Part shown: one piece after another, positions 17,523 to 27,213 of the stretch
Position numbering within the stretch: position 1 is the first letter of the stretch
Layout of the letters: every line of letters starts with the position of its first letter
Assembly: GCF_002752165.1 (NCBI RefSeq)
Contig: NZ_MOMB01000052.1
Location: forward strand, 62,001-126,000
Source: Erwinia sp. OLFS4
GTDB taxonomy: Bacteria > Pseudomonadota > Gammaproteobacteria > Enterobacterales > Enterobacteriaceae
Length of the DNA: 64,000 nucleotides
Direction of reading: 5' to 3'
Program-made: the position numbers and the translations under genes
The notes under the pieces: generated by a model
What the model saw: the letters and a program-made list of their open reading frames with translations, nothing else
Database searches by the model: none
Told to the model about the DNA's origin: nothing

Positions 17523-17998
17523 TATTTAGGGTATTCAATGGCGGTTACATACCATTTTTTTATCCCTTCCGGCGTGGCGACTTCGCATTCATCATCAACC
17601 TGTTTTTTCAGCAGCGCCCTCGCCATTGGCGAATCAATGGATATGTAGTCTTTATTCTCGCCATAAATTTCTTCCGGGCCGGTGATACGAAAACGCCGGC
17701 TGACGCCGCTGTCGTTTTCAATGGTCACCCAGGCACCAAAGAACACCCGTCCTTCCTGTTGCGGCGAATAATCTACAACCTGCAATGCCGGCATGAGTTT
17801 GCGTAAAAAATGGACCCTGCGGTCAATCTGGCGCAACAATCTTTTGTTGTAGGTGTAATCTGCATTTTCTGAACGATCGCCAAGGCTGGCGGCCCAGGCA
17901 ACAATTTTGGTTATTTCAGGTCGCTTAACCCGCCATAAATAATCATGTTCCTCTTGCAATTTATTGAAACCTTCACGGGTGATTATTTTTGTCGGCAT
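17522..17998 (-). CDS. greB: Transcription elongation factor GreB
   Basis: A 158-residue cleavage factor that enters the RNA polymerase secondary channel and rescues backtracked complexes by stimulating transcript cleavage. The N-terminal coiled coil (about 1-75) carries the acidic tip at Asp41 and Glu44 (SLGDRSENADY); the C-terminal FKBP-like domain follows (FGAWVTIEND...). The frame is open for 18 more codons upstream, but ATG 17998 (MPTKIITREGF) matches the family's start. It is divergent from ompR, as in E. coli. Confidence 0.95.
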   Translation of the reverse strand: MPTKIITREGFNKLQEEHDYLWRVKRPEITKIVAWAASLGDRSENADYTYNKRLLRQIDRRVHFLRKLMPALQVVDYSPQQEGRVFFGAWVTIENDSGVSRRFRITGPEEIYGENKDYISIDSPMARALLKKQVDDECEVATPEGIKKWYVTAIEYPK

Positions 17999-18416
17999 GA
18001 CAGGCAGTTCCGTTAAAATTTTAACTATAAACAGGAGAATATAGTCAGTCAACGCGCGCTGATTGACGCGCGGGTGAATATGGCGCGTGCATATTTAATG
18101 GCGGCTGAAAGGTGAAGGTTGGCGGATTTTTAGCACAGCGGACCTGCTTTTCCGGCGGAGCGGCGGAATTCGCGTTAATGTTGTCAGGACAATAAAAGTG
18201 GCGGTTGTTTGATTGTTTGCGCACAATAAATGGCATTCTTAAGCGATCGGTTTTGTCTGCACAAAACGCCTTCTTTTCCATAAAGTTTCAAGATAAGCTG
18301 CTGTTTAATATGCTTTGTAACAATTTCGGCTAGAATATAAACCATTATGATTTGTCACAACCGCCCGAGTTTTTGAGAATACAGGTTCAGGCAATAGCGC
18401 CTTTGGGAGTATTGAA
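17999..18416. other. Divergent greB / ompR control region
   Basis: A 418-bp gap with no gene I can support. Near greB it has short inverted repeats (AATATG/CATATT at 18077-18095) and repeated CGCGCG hexamers at 18053-18058 and 18067-18072, which could structure the greB leader. Near ompR, TAGAATATAAA around 18331-18341 is a plausible -10 region. A 78-codon minus-strand frame here has no ribosome-binding site. Confidence 0.4.
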
Positions 18417-20498
<2,082 letters not shown>

Positions 20499-20500
<2 letters not shown>

Positions 20501-20525
20501 AAAAGGGAGCACTGCTCCCTTTTTT
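20499..20525. terminator. Bidirectional terminator (envZ / pckA)
   Basis: AAAAGGGAGCA pairs with TGCTCCCTTTT around one to three central bases; A-runs on the left and T-runs on the right make it active in both directions for the convergent genes. Confidence 0.9.
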
Positions 20526-20549
20526 AGCCGGTTGTAACAGGTAACCGTT

Positions 20550-22169
20550 TTACAGCTGGGGACCTGCTGCCACCAACGCCGCCCCCGCAGCGGTGTCAGT
20601 ATATTTATCAAAGTTGGTGATAACACGCTGCGCCAGCTCAGCGGCACGCCCGGTCCAGGCATCGCTTGAAGGCCAGCTGGTGCGAGGGTCAAGCACTGTG
20701 CTATCGATGCCTGCAACGCTTTGCGGTATCGACAGATTGAAGATGGGTAGCGTTGTCATTGGCGTTGCCTGCAGTTCATCATTGAGAATGGCGTTAATAA
20801 TAATACGCGTCTCTTTGAGTGAAATGCGTTTACCAGCACCATTCCAGCCGGTATTAACCAGCCATGCCTCAGCGCCTGCCGCCTGCATACGTTTTACCAG
20901 CACTTCAGCATAACGGGTTGGGTGCAAGGTCAGAAATGCAGCACCGAAACAGGCAGAAAAAGTCGGCGTTGGCTGCGTGATACCACGTTCGGTGCCCGCC
21001 AGTTTCGCCGTAAAACCTGAGAGAAAATGGTATTGCGTTTGCGCCGGGGTTAAGCGTGCAACCGGCGGCAGCACGCCAAAGGCGTCGGCCGTAAGGAAAA
21101 TAACCTTGCGTGCGTGTCCTGCCCTGGATACCGGTTTGACAATATTTTCAATGTGATAAAGCGGATAAGATACGCGGGTATTTTCGGTCTTGCTGCTGTC
21201 AGCATAATCCACGCTACCGTCGCTGCGTACTGCGACATTCTCCAGCAGCGCATCGCGGCGAATGGCGTGGAAAATTTCCGGTTCGGCGCTGGCCGACAGA
21301 TTAATTGTTTTGGCGTAGCAACCGCCTTCAAAATTAAACACGCCGTCATCATCCCAGCCGTGTTCGTCATCGCCGATCAGCTGACGGCAGGGATCGGTAG
21401 ACAGGGTGGTTTTTCCCGTGCCGGAAAGGCCAAAAAATATTGCAACATCGCCTTTTTGACCGACATTCGCCGAACAATGCATTGAGGCGATACCCCGTTG
21501 TGGCAACAGGTAATTCATCACGGTGAACAGGCCTTTTTTCATTTCACCGCCATACCAGGTTCCCCCGATTAGCTGCATTTTTTCCGTCAGATTAAAGGCC
21601 ACAAAGTTTTCGGAATGCAGGCCATCTTGTTGCCAGTTGGCATAGTGACATTTAGCCGCGTTGATAACGACGAAATCAGGTACAAAATTGCGCAGTTCTG
21701 CGTCATCAGGACGAATGAACATGTTTTTTACAAAATGTGCCTGCCAGGCAACTTCAGTGATAAATCTTACGCTGAGGCGGGTATCCGGGTTGGCACCACA
21801 CCAGCCATCCACAACGAACAGACGCTTGCCGGAGAGTTGCTGTGTTGCGCAGGATTTCAGTCGTTGCCAGGTTTGCTGACTCAGCGGCTGATTGTCATTT
21901 TTACCCTTACCCTGATCGTTCCACCACAGGGTATCGCGGGTGGTGTCATCGCGTACAATGTATTTATCTTTCGGCGATCTTCCGGTGAAAATGCCAGTAT
22001 CAACGGCAACGGCGCCGGATTCAGTGACAACGCCTCGCTCAAAACCCTGCAGTTCCGGGCAGGTTTCTTCTTTAAACAGGGTATCGTAATCCGGATTATA
22101 AACGATGTCGGTTGCATCGTTAATGCCATACTGAGCAAGGTCCTGAGGGGTCAGGCCGTGAGTGTGCAT
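20550..22169 (-). CDS. pckA: Phosphoenolpyruvate carboxykinase (ATP)
   Basis: A 539-residue gluconeogenic enzyme converting oxaloacetate and ATP to phosphoenolpyruvate, ADP and CO2. The kinase P-loop GLSGTGKTT spans residues 247-255, and the PCK-specific segment [10 protein letters not shown] lies at 61-70 with [19 protein letters not shown] at 219-237. Length matches E. coli PckA (540). GGAG lies at good distance from ATG 22169. A terminator-like hairpin lies 37 bases upstream of the start, inside the presumed leader, which suggests control by premature termination. Confidence 0.97.
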   Translation of the reverse strand: MHTHGLTPQDLAQYGINDATDIVYNPDYDTLFKEETCPELQGFERGVVTESGAVAVDTGIFTGRSPKDKYIVRDDTTRDTLWWNDQGKGKNDNQPLSQQTWQRLKSCATQQLSGKRLFVVDGWCGANPDTRLSVRFITEVAWQAHFVKNMFIRPDDAELRNFVPDFVVINAAKCHYANWQQDGLHSENFVAFNLTEKMQLIGGTWYGGEMKKGLFTVMNYLLPQRGIASMHCSANVGQKGDVAIFFGLSGTGKTTLSTDPCRQLIGDDEHGWDDDGVFNFEGGCYAKTINLSASAEPEIFHAIRRDALLENVAVRSDGSVDYADSSKTENTRVSYPLYHIENIVKPVSRAGHARKVIFLTADAFGVLPPVARLTPAQTQYHFLSGFTAKLAGTERGITQPTPTFSACFGAAFLTLHPTRYAEVLVKRMQAAGAEAWLVNTGWNGAGKRISLKETRIIINAILNDELQATPMTTLPIFNLSIPQSVAGIDSTVLDPRTSWPSSDAWTGRAAELAQRVITNFDKYTDTAAGAALVAAGPQL

Positions 22170-22191
22170 ATGACTGCTCCTTTATCGATGA

Positions 22192-22234
22192 CGGGAAAAA
22201 CCAAAAACAGCCATGCTGAACAAAGCTGGCTGTT
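22192..22234 (-). terminator. Terminator-like hairpin in the pckA leader
   Basis: On the minus strand AACAGCCA-GCT pairs with AGC-TGGCTGTT (one bulged A, 6-base loop) and is followed by TTTGGTTTTT, then the pckA ribosome-binding site. The hslO terminator lies about 190 bp earlier, so this hairpin sits in front of pckA itself. An 11-codon frame (MAVFGFSRHR, 22182-22214) starts within the 3' arm but lacks a ribosome-binding site. Possible attenuator. Confidence 0.55.
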
Positions 22235-22426
22235 AACGCGCGAAGTTTACAACGGGTTAGCGGTAGTGTAAGGAGAGTGCAACAAAAATGAGAGATGGAA
22301 CAGTCTTTTTTGCTGAAAGTAGCTGAAGTTAAATTTTTCAAGTTAATTAATGAGTTGAGTAATTAAATTTATTCGGGAATACTCCGAAAAATCGACGTCA
22401 GCAAGGTTCAGCAAGGTCATTAAACA

Positions 22427-22448
22427 ACGGGAGCCAGATTGCTCCCGT
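22427..22448 (-). terminator. Terminator after hslO
   Basis: ACGGGAGC (22427-22434) and GCTCCCGT (22441-22448) pair over 8 bp with a 6-base loop, 23 bases past the hslO stop; a moderately U-rich stretch (TGTTTAAT) follows on the minus strand. Confidence 0.6.
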
Positions 22449-22471
22449 ATCCGTCCGGGCGAACATTACCC

Positions 22472-23353
22472 TTAATGGGCGTGCTCACTGCTGCCGTTTG
22501 CCGCATCGTTGCGCAACGCGGCAATATCCACTGCGTCATAGAGATAGTGGCTGCCGCAGTAATCGCAGTGCATATCAATTTTTCCGTCTTCCTGCAGAAT
22601 CTGGTCAACTTCTTGCGCCGGCAGCGTTTTCAGCACTTCCTGACAGCGCTCCCGTGAACAGCTACAGTGAAAAACAATAGGCTGCGGATCGTAGAGCGTG
22701 ACGTCTTCCTGGTGGTAGAGGCGCCACAGTACTTCTCGTGCCGGCAGATCGAGCAGCTCGTCGGTTTTCAGGGTTGAAGTCAGCGTTGCCAGATGCTCAA
22801 AGTCATTGCTATCACTATTCTGTGCCGGTAAAACCTGCAATAAAATGCCGCCGGCACCGGCCTGCTCACCGTCGATGCGGCTGTGAATATACAGGCGGGT
22901 TGGCAACTGTTCAGAGCGCATAAAATAATCTTCCAGACAGGCGGCAAGGGTGTCGCCTTCCAGACCAACGACGCCCTGATAGCGCTCCCCCTGTGAAGGC
23001 GTAATGGTAATCACCAGATAGCCTTTACCCACCATCTGTTTCAGGCTGCTACCCGGTGGAATTTCGCCTTGCATACGCGCAATGCCGCGCATTTGCTGGT
23101 TATTCGAACCATTAATCACCGCCAGCGTCAGCGGGCCATCACCCTGTAGCTGAACGGTGATATCCCCTTCAAATTTCAGCGTCGCGGTGAGCAGACTGGT
23201 TGCCACCAGAAGTTCAGCCAGTAATTGTTGTACCGGCTGTGGGTAATCATGGTCTTTAATCATTTCACGCCAGGTATTGCTGACGGTCACCAGTTCGCCG
23301 CGAACGGCGTAGTTTTTAAACAGGTAACGATGGAGTTGATCGGCATTCGACAT
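22472..23353 (-). CDS. hslO: Redox-activated chaperone Hsp33
   Basis: A 293-residue holdase switched on by oxidation. The C-terminal redox domain has the zinc-binding cysteines Cys230/Cys232 (HCSCS) and Cys263/Cys266 (CDYC); oxidation releases zinc and unfolds the linker that binds client proteins. The N-terminal ~180 residues form the substrate-binding core. Length matches E. coli Hsp33 (292). It follows hslR on the same strand after about 120 bp, as in E. coli. Confidence 0.97.
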   Translation of the reverse strand: MSNADQLHRYLFKNYAVRGELVTVSNTWREMIKDHDYPQPVQQLLAELLVATSLLTATLKFEGDITVQLQGDGPLTLAVINGSNNQQMRGIARMQGEIPPGSSLKQMVGKGYLVITITPSQGERYQGVVGLEGDTLAACLEDYFMRSEQLPTRLYIHSRIDGEQAGAGGILLQVLPAQNSDSNDFEHLATLTSTLKTDELLDLPAREVLWRLYHQEDVTLYDPQPIVFHCSCSRERCQEVLKTLPAQEVDQILQEDGKIDMHCDYCGSHYLYDAVDIAALRNDAANGSSEHAH

Positions 23354-23474
23354 AGTTTTCTCTCATAGTGGGCGCCAGGTCCCTTCAGCCTGATAGTGCT
23401 AAACGGGGCAGCGTCCGTTACTGAAGCGCTTCTGGCGATTGCGCTGGCTGATAACGTGATCATGATTGGGCGAT

Positions 23475-23876
23475 TTATTCTTCGCCGGCGTTTTTAAATT
23501 TGAGCAGGTCGCGACGCTCTTTTTTATCCGGCCGTCGATCGGGATGCGGCATACTGAGCGCATTCATTTTACGTGCCTGCGCTATTTTTTCGCGTTTTTC
23601 AATACTCTGTGCTGTTTCACGGTAAAGCTGGCGGGCTTCGCTGGCCGGACGCCGGCAATCGCTTAGCGCACAGACGATGATTGTCAGCCGATCGTTACCC
23701 TGCAGCAGCGTGAGCTCTGCGTCGGGTTCGACCAGTTTACCTGGCTTGCAACGCTGGCCGTTGTAATGGACTTTTCCCCCCTCGATCATGTCGCGGGCGA
23801 TCGCACGGGTTTTATAAAATCGGGCTGCCCATAACCATTTATCAAGCCGCACATTGCCGTTTGCGTTTTCTTTCAT
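23475..23876 (-). CDS. hslR: Heat shock protein 15 (ribosome rescue)
   Basis: A 133-residue S4-domain RNA-binding protein that binds free 50S subunits still carrying a nascent chain. The S4 domain (about 8-70) begins VRLDKWLWAARFYKTRA and continues MIEGGKVHYNGQR; the C-terminal tail is basic (PHPDRRPDKKERRDLL). I choose ATG 23876 because it matches E. coli HslR's start and has AGGA upstream; nine earlier codons are open but not conserved. In E. coli yrfG precedes it; here igaA does. Confidence 0.95.
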   Translation of the reverse strand: MKENANGNVRLDKWLWAARFYKTRAIARDMIEGGKVHYNGQRCKPGKLVEPDAELTLLQGNDRLTIIVCALSDCRRPASEARQLYRETAQSIEKREKIAQARKMNALSMPHPDRRPDKKERRDLLKFKNAGEE

Positions 23877-24048
23877 ACTTTTTTTCCTGCCCTGGCCGGA
23901 CAATGTTCGCCGTTATAAAACCATTATGGTCAGCATAGACCCCCGATGCGAGGATGGGTTATTACTGTGTGGGTAAAATCACGGATATCAAGGGCGCAGG
24001 TGGCGCAGATTAACACAATGCCAGCAAAAACGCGTACCGGCTTGTGGC

Positions 24049-26196
24049 TCAGAATAGTGAAGTCATTGGCGGCAGTGGCGATAATGCCGGATTCATACAG
24101 CTTTCATAGTGTTGCTGAATTTTTTGCATACGCACCCGGTTACGATGGATTCTCAGCAGGGCTAACAGGCTGTTAACCAGTAGACTGAGAAGGAGTAAAC
24201 AAAGCAGTAAGCTGATACCCAGATAGTGCCACAGGGTAATGCTATCCGGTTCATTGTGTATGGCGATATGCCGCGTTCCGTTCGCATCAGCATTGATACT
24301 GGTAATCACCCCCGATGCTGAAAACGGCGTATGCAGTAACATTCCGGCCAGACGCTGTAATTCTGGCCACTGTTCCGGAGCGTTATAGTCAAACAAAGAG
24401 ACCGTCGGCGCCGGCTGGTTGACCAACGGATGACCTTCATCACTGATAATGAGAAAACCGCCTGGCGGTGGACTGTTTAGCGCGTCTGCTGCCCGTCGGG
24501 TTTCACGGTAGAAAAATGATGTGGTTGCCGTGTTCACCAGATTTTCCAGCGCTTCGGCACTGACCGGACGCAATAATACGTTCATGCCGTTGAGCGCACC
24601 GGAGTCGGCGCGGCGCACCAGCGAACTCCAGTCTTTAGCGTTGCCAAGATTTACCAGCGCATTTTTCAGTCTGACGCAATCCTGTTGCTGACCACATAAA
24701 TCCTGTGTTTTCAGCACGATGTCAGCGAAGTCATCCAGTAAAATCATTCCCGATTTCTGAATAGCGGTTGCCAGCTGTGGATTGAGTTTGGGGTCAGTGG
24801 TGGTTTGCGGGTGTAACTGCTGATGAGTACTGTTAAGCAGCGCAGTGGCTTTATCAATAATATCTGACTGGGGAAGTGGCAATGGTGCGGCGTTATTCCA
24901 GTAAACTGCAGAGCAGTCAAAAGGCATGAAAACGTAGCTGCGATTTCCCTGATAGGTTGACGGAATTGAACACATGCCATAACCGTTGATATTCAGCCGA
25001 TCGCCAACATGCAGCATGGTTTTTTCCAGCTGCCCGACGTCGTTGACGTGAATACTTTCTGTGCCCTTAAGCCAGGCAACGCTGAGTTTAAGCGGCATAC
25101 TGAGTGGAATCCAGCTTACCAGCAGGGCCAGTACTAACAGTGAGCCAGCGGCCAGCACCACGTTCTTACGCCAGCGCTGTACCGGAAAAAAACGCGCTTC
25201 ATCATGCAGCGAAAGGAAGCGTCCCTGACGTACCACGTGATGGTTGAGATACATCTCAACCTCGGTGGTTTGTCCTAAATCATGAGCGACATAAGGCAGC
25301 CAGTGCGACGGGTAAATAAGATCAATACTCCCCAGAGAGAGATTATTCATCTGATTCTGACTGCTGGCCTCACTGAATAACCCCCATCTTTTCAGTGCGC
25401 CACGCAGACAGTGAATATCGCGCAACGATTTTTTCCCCGGCGTGCGATAATATAACCAGGCACTGACGGCAACAATTATCATCCCGCTAGCAATCAGCCA
25501 TGGCATCAGTAACAGTGGACCTGCCAGACTGATAAAGAACAACAGCAGGGCGAAGCAGATAAGCAGTGCTTCACGGGTTCCATCGGCGCGGCTCAGGGTA
25601 TATTCCGGCAAGGTTTCTTTGCGTACGCGCACTAACTCAATATTTTCAAATGCTTCCTGGCGGATAGACGCGTTACGCCCCACCGGCGGCACCGTTGGCG
25701 TAAGCGTGGCGCTTTCGCTATTATCATTGGTCAGCGTATGGCCGTTTAACGAGATAATCAGCGGCACCGGATAGGTTCTTACCAGCTCAACGTAGTTTTC
25801 ATCGGTAATATATTGTTCCCACTGCGGGGGTAAATGCACTTCGACCTCATCAAGGTAGTAGCGCCATTTATCCGGATTGTCAGTGGACAAACCGTAGCGG
25901 GTGATTGCGCGAGTCAGCGGATAGACATTGTGACTGAATGACGTCAGCGTGAGATTATCGTGACTGTGGCTGAGGTTTTCCTCAGCAAAAAGACGCGTGT
26001 CGCGGCGCTTTGCCAGTGAGTCGATGTAGCGCTGTATGGCGCGCTGTTCGTCAAAGGTCAGTTTACGATGCGGGGGTTCAAGAAAAAGCTGGGGTTCTGC
26101 CGATTGAGACTGACGATGTGATTGATACCAGAAATAGCCGGCTATCAGCAGTGAGCAAAGCAGCACAAGCAATACTATAACAGCTATTGTATTCAT
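24049..26196 (-). CDS. igaA: IgaA/YrfF inner-membrane repressor of the Rcs phosphorelay
   Basis: A 715-residue inner-membrane protein that restrains Rcs signalling; in Salmonella and E. coli it is essential unless Rcs is inactive. An N-terminal span (about 3-23) is followed by a large cytoplasmic part, paired spans near 205-245, another near 340-360, a periplasmic domain containing Cys residues (CSIPSTYQ, CGQQQDC) and a last span near 650-680. Length is close to E. coli's 711. It lies immediately upstream of hslR on the minus strand; yrfG, normally between them, is absent. Confidence 0.93.
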   Translation of the reverse strand: MNTIAVIVLLVLLCSLLIAGYFWYQSHRQSQSAEPQLFLEPPHRKLTFDEQRAIQRYIDSLAKRRDTRLFAEENLSHSHDNLTLTSFSHNVYPLTRAITRYGLSTDNPDKWRYYLDEVEVHLPPQWEQYITDENYVELVRTYPVPLIISLNGHTLTNDNSESATLTPTVPPVGRNASIRQEAFENIELVRVRKETLPEYTLSRADGTREALLICFALLLFFISLAGPLLLMPWLIASGMIIVAVSAWLYYRTPGKKSLRDIHCLRGALKRWGLFSEASSQNQMNNLSLGSIDLIYPSHWLPYVAHDLGQTTEVEMYLNHHVVRQGRFLSLHDEARFFPVQRWRKNVVLAAGSLLVLALLVSWIPLSMPLKLSVAWLKGTESIHVNDVGQLEKTMLHVGDRLNINGYGMCSIPSTYQGNRSYVFMPFDCSAVYWNNAAPLPLPQSDIIDKATALLNSTHQQLHPQTTTDPKLNPQLATAIQKSGMILLDDFADIVLKTQDLCGQQQDCVRLKNALVNLGNAKDWSSLVRRADSGALNGMNVLLRPVSAEALENLVNTATTSFFYRETRRAADALNSPPPGGFLIISDEGHPLVNQPAPTVSLFDYNAPEQWPELQRLAGMLLHTPFSASGVITSINADANGTRHIAIHNEPDSITLWHYLGISLLLCLLLLSLLVNSLLALLRIHRNRVRMQKIQQHYESCMNPALSPLPPMTSLF

Positions 26197-26599
26197 GCTT
26201 CCCTCGCTGGCAGCAAATGACTCCTCAGGAGTAAAATGACGATACAGGCCTTGGTCATAACTGTTTTAATCAGTACGCGCACACAGGCTGTATAAACTCA
26301 GCGCTGGCATGATAAAAAAAGCATAAAATCATTTGATTAGAATAATTATAGAGTGACGCCTTAGCCAATCTTATCAATCATGACCAGGTGCAGGTATCGG
26401 TATAATCCTATTTTTTTTCATGTTGTTGACATCCGGTATTATATTTGAGTAATTGCTGACTAAAAATGTTAAAAAAAGGAGTGATGGCGCGGGTTTTGAT
26501 TGGCTTACGCCAGTGACTGCCGCACAATATTATTCCAGGCGGTTTATCTCATGCGCTACAGGTTTTGCATTAACCCTACTCGTACCATCAGAGGCCAGG
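26197..26599. other. Divergent igaA / nudE control region
   Basis: A 403-bp AT-rich gap. TTGACA (26426-26431), 16 bp, then AGTAAT (26448-26453) is a fair + strand promoter about 145 bp before nudE. A 13-bp palindrome ACTCCTCAGGAGT lies at 26220-26232 in the igaA leader. The nudE frame is open from 26453 but that extension has no ribosome-binding site or family similarity. Confidence 0.4.
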
Positions 26600-27166
26600 A
26601 TGACCAAAGAAAGACAAAAACCGGTGATTCATCGCGTTGCTGAAATAGCCCGGTCGCGACTTTTTACCATCGAATCAGTGGATCTTGAATTCAGTAATGG
26701 CGTTCAACGGGTCTATGAACGTATGCGACCTTCCGGACGGGAAGCGGTACTGATTGTTCCGGTTATTGATGACCATCTTATCCTGATTGAAGAGTATGCT
26801 GTGGCGCTGGAAGCTTACGAACTGGGATTTCCCAAAGGACTTATCGATCCCGGTGAGAGCGTATTTGACGCGGCTAACCGCGAACTAAAAGAAGAAGCCG
26901 GCTTCGGCGCTGAACGGCTTTGTGCGCTGAGTAAGCTGACCATGGCCCCGTCTTATTTCTCCAGCAAAATGAATATTGTGGTGGCAGAAGGATTATATCC
27001 GGAAAAGCTGGAAGGGGATGAACCTGAGCCGCTGCCGTTACGTCGCTGGCCGCTGGCAAATCTGATGGCACTGCTTGATGAACCGGATTTTCGCGAAGCG
27101 CGTAATGTCAGTGCGTTGTTTCTGGTGCGCGAATGGCTGGTCCGTCAGGGCCGTTTAAATTACTGA
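26600..27166 (+). CDS. nudE: ADP compounds hydrolase NudE
   Basis: A 188-residue Nudix hydrolase acting on ADP-ribose, Ap3A and NADH. The Nudix box lies at about residues 80-102 (GLIDPGESVFDAANRELKEEAGF), giving the metal-binding REL-EE-G signature. ATG 26600 (MTKERQKPVIHRV) matches E. coli NudE (186 residues) at the N terminus and has an AGG-rich upstream site; the frame extends 49 codons further upstream without support. It converges with mrcA. Confidence 0.93.
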   Translation: MTKERQKPVIHRVAEIARSRLFTIESVDLEFSNGVQRVYERMRPSGREAVLIVPVIDDHLILIEEYAVALEAYELGFPKGLIDPGESVFDAANRELKEEAGFGAERLCALSKLTMAPSYFSSKMNIVVAEGLYPEKLEGDEPEPLPLRRWPLANLMALLDEPDFREARNVSALFLVREWLVRQGRLNY

Positions 27167-27180
27167 CAATATCTTGCTAA

Positions 27181-27203
27181 CGCGCCGGCCTGTGACCGGC
27201 GCG
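27181..27203. terminator. GC-rich hairpin between nudE and mrcA
   Basis: CGCGCCGG and CCGGCGCG pair perfectly over 8 bp with a 7-base loop in the 47-bp gap between converging genes. There is no T-run on the + strand; it probably serves as a shared 3' end. Confidence 0.6.
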
Positions 27204-27213
27204 ATGAGAAAGT

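Larger units (their letters stand above)
22170..22471 (-). other. pckA leader and promoter region
   Basis: A 302-bp gap holding the hslO terminator (22427-22448) at one end and the hairpin plus U-run (22190-22234) next to pckA at the other. The middle is AT-rich (22315-22375) and probably holds the pckA promoter, though I cannot pick one -35/-10 pair with confidence. No TGTGA-type CRP site stands out. Confidence 0.4.

Noticed and set aside
18045..18281. 78-codon minus-strand frame between greB and ompR
   Set aside because: No ribosome-binding site, no recognisable motif, and it spans the likely promoter region.
22182..22214. 11-codon leader peptide gene before pckA
   Set aside because: No ribosome-binding site and no run of a regulatory amino acid; mentioned only with the hairpin.
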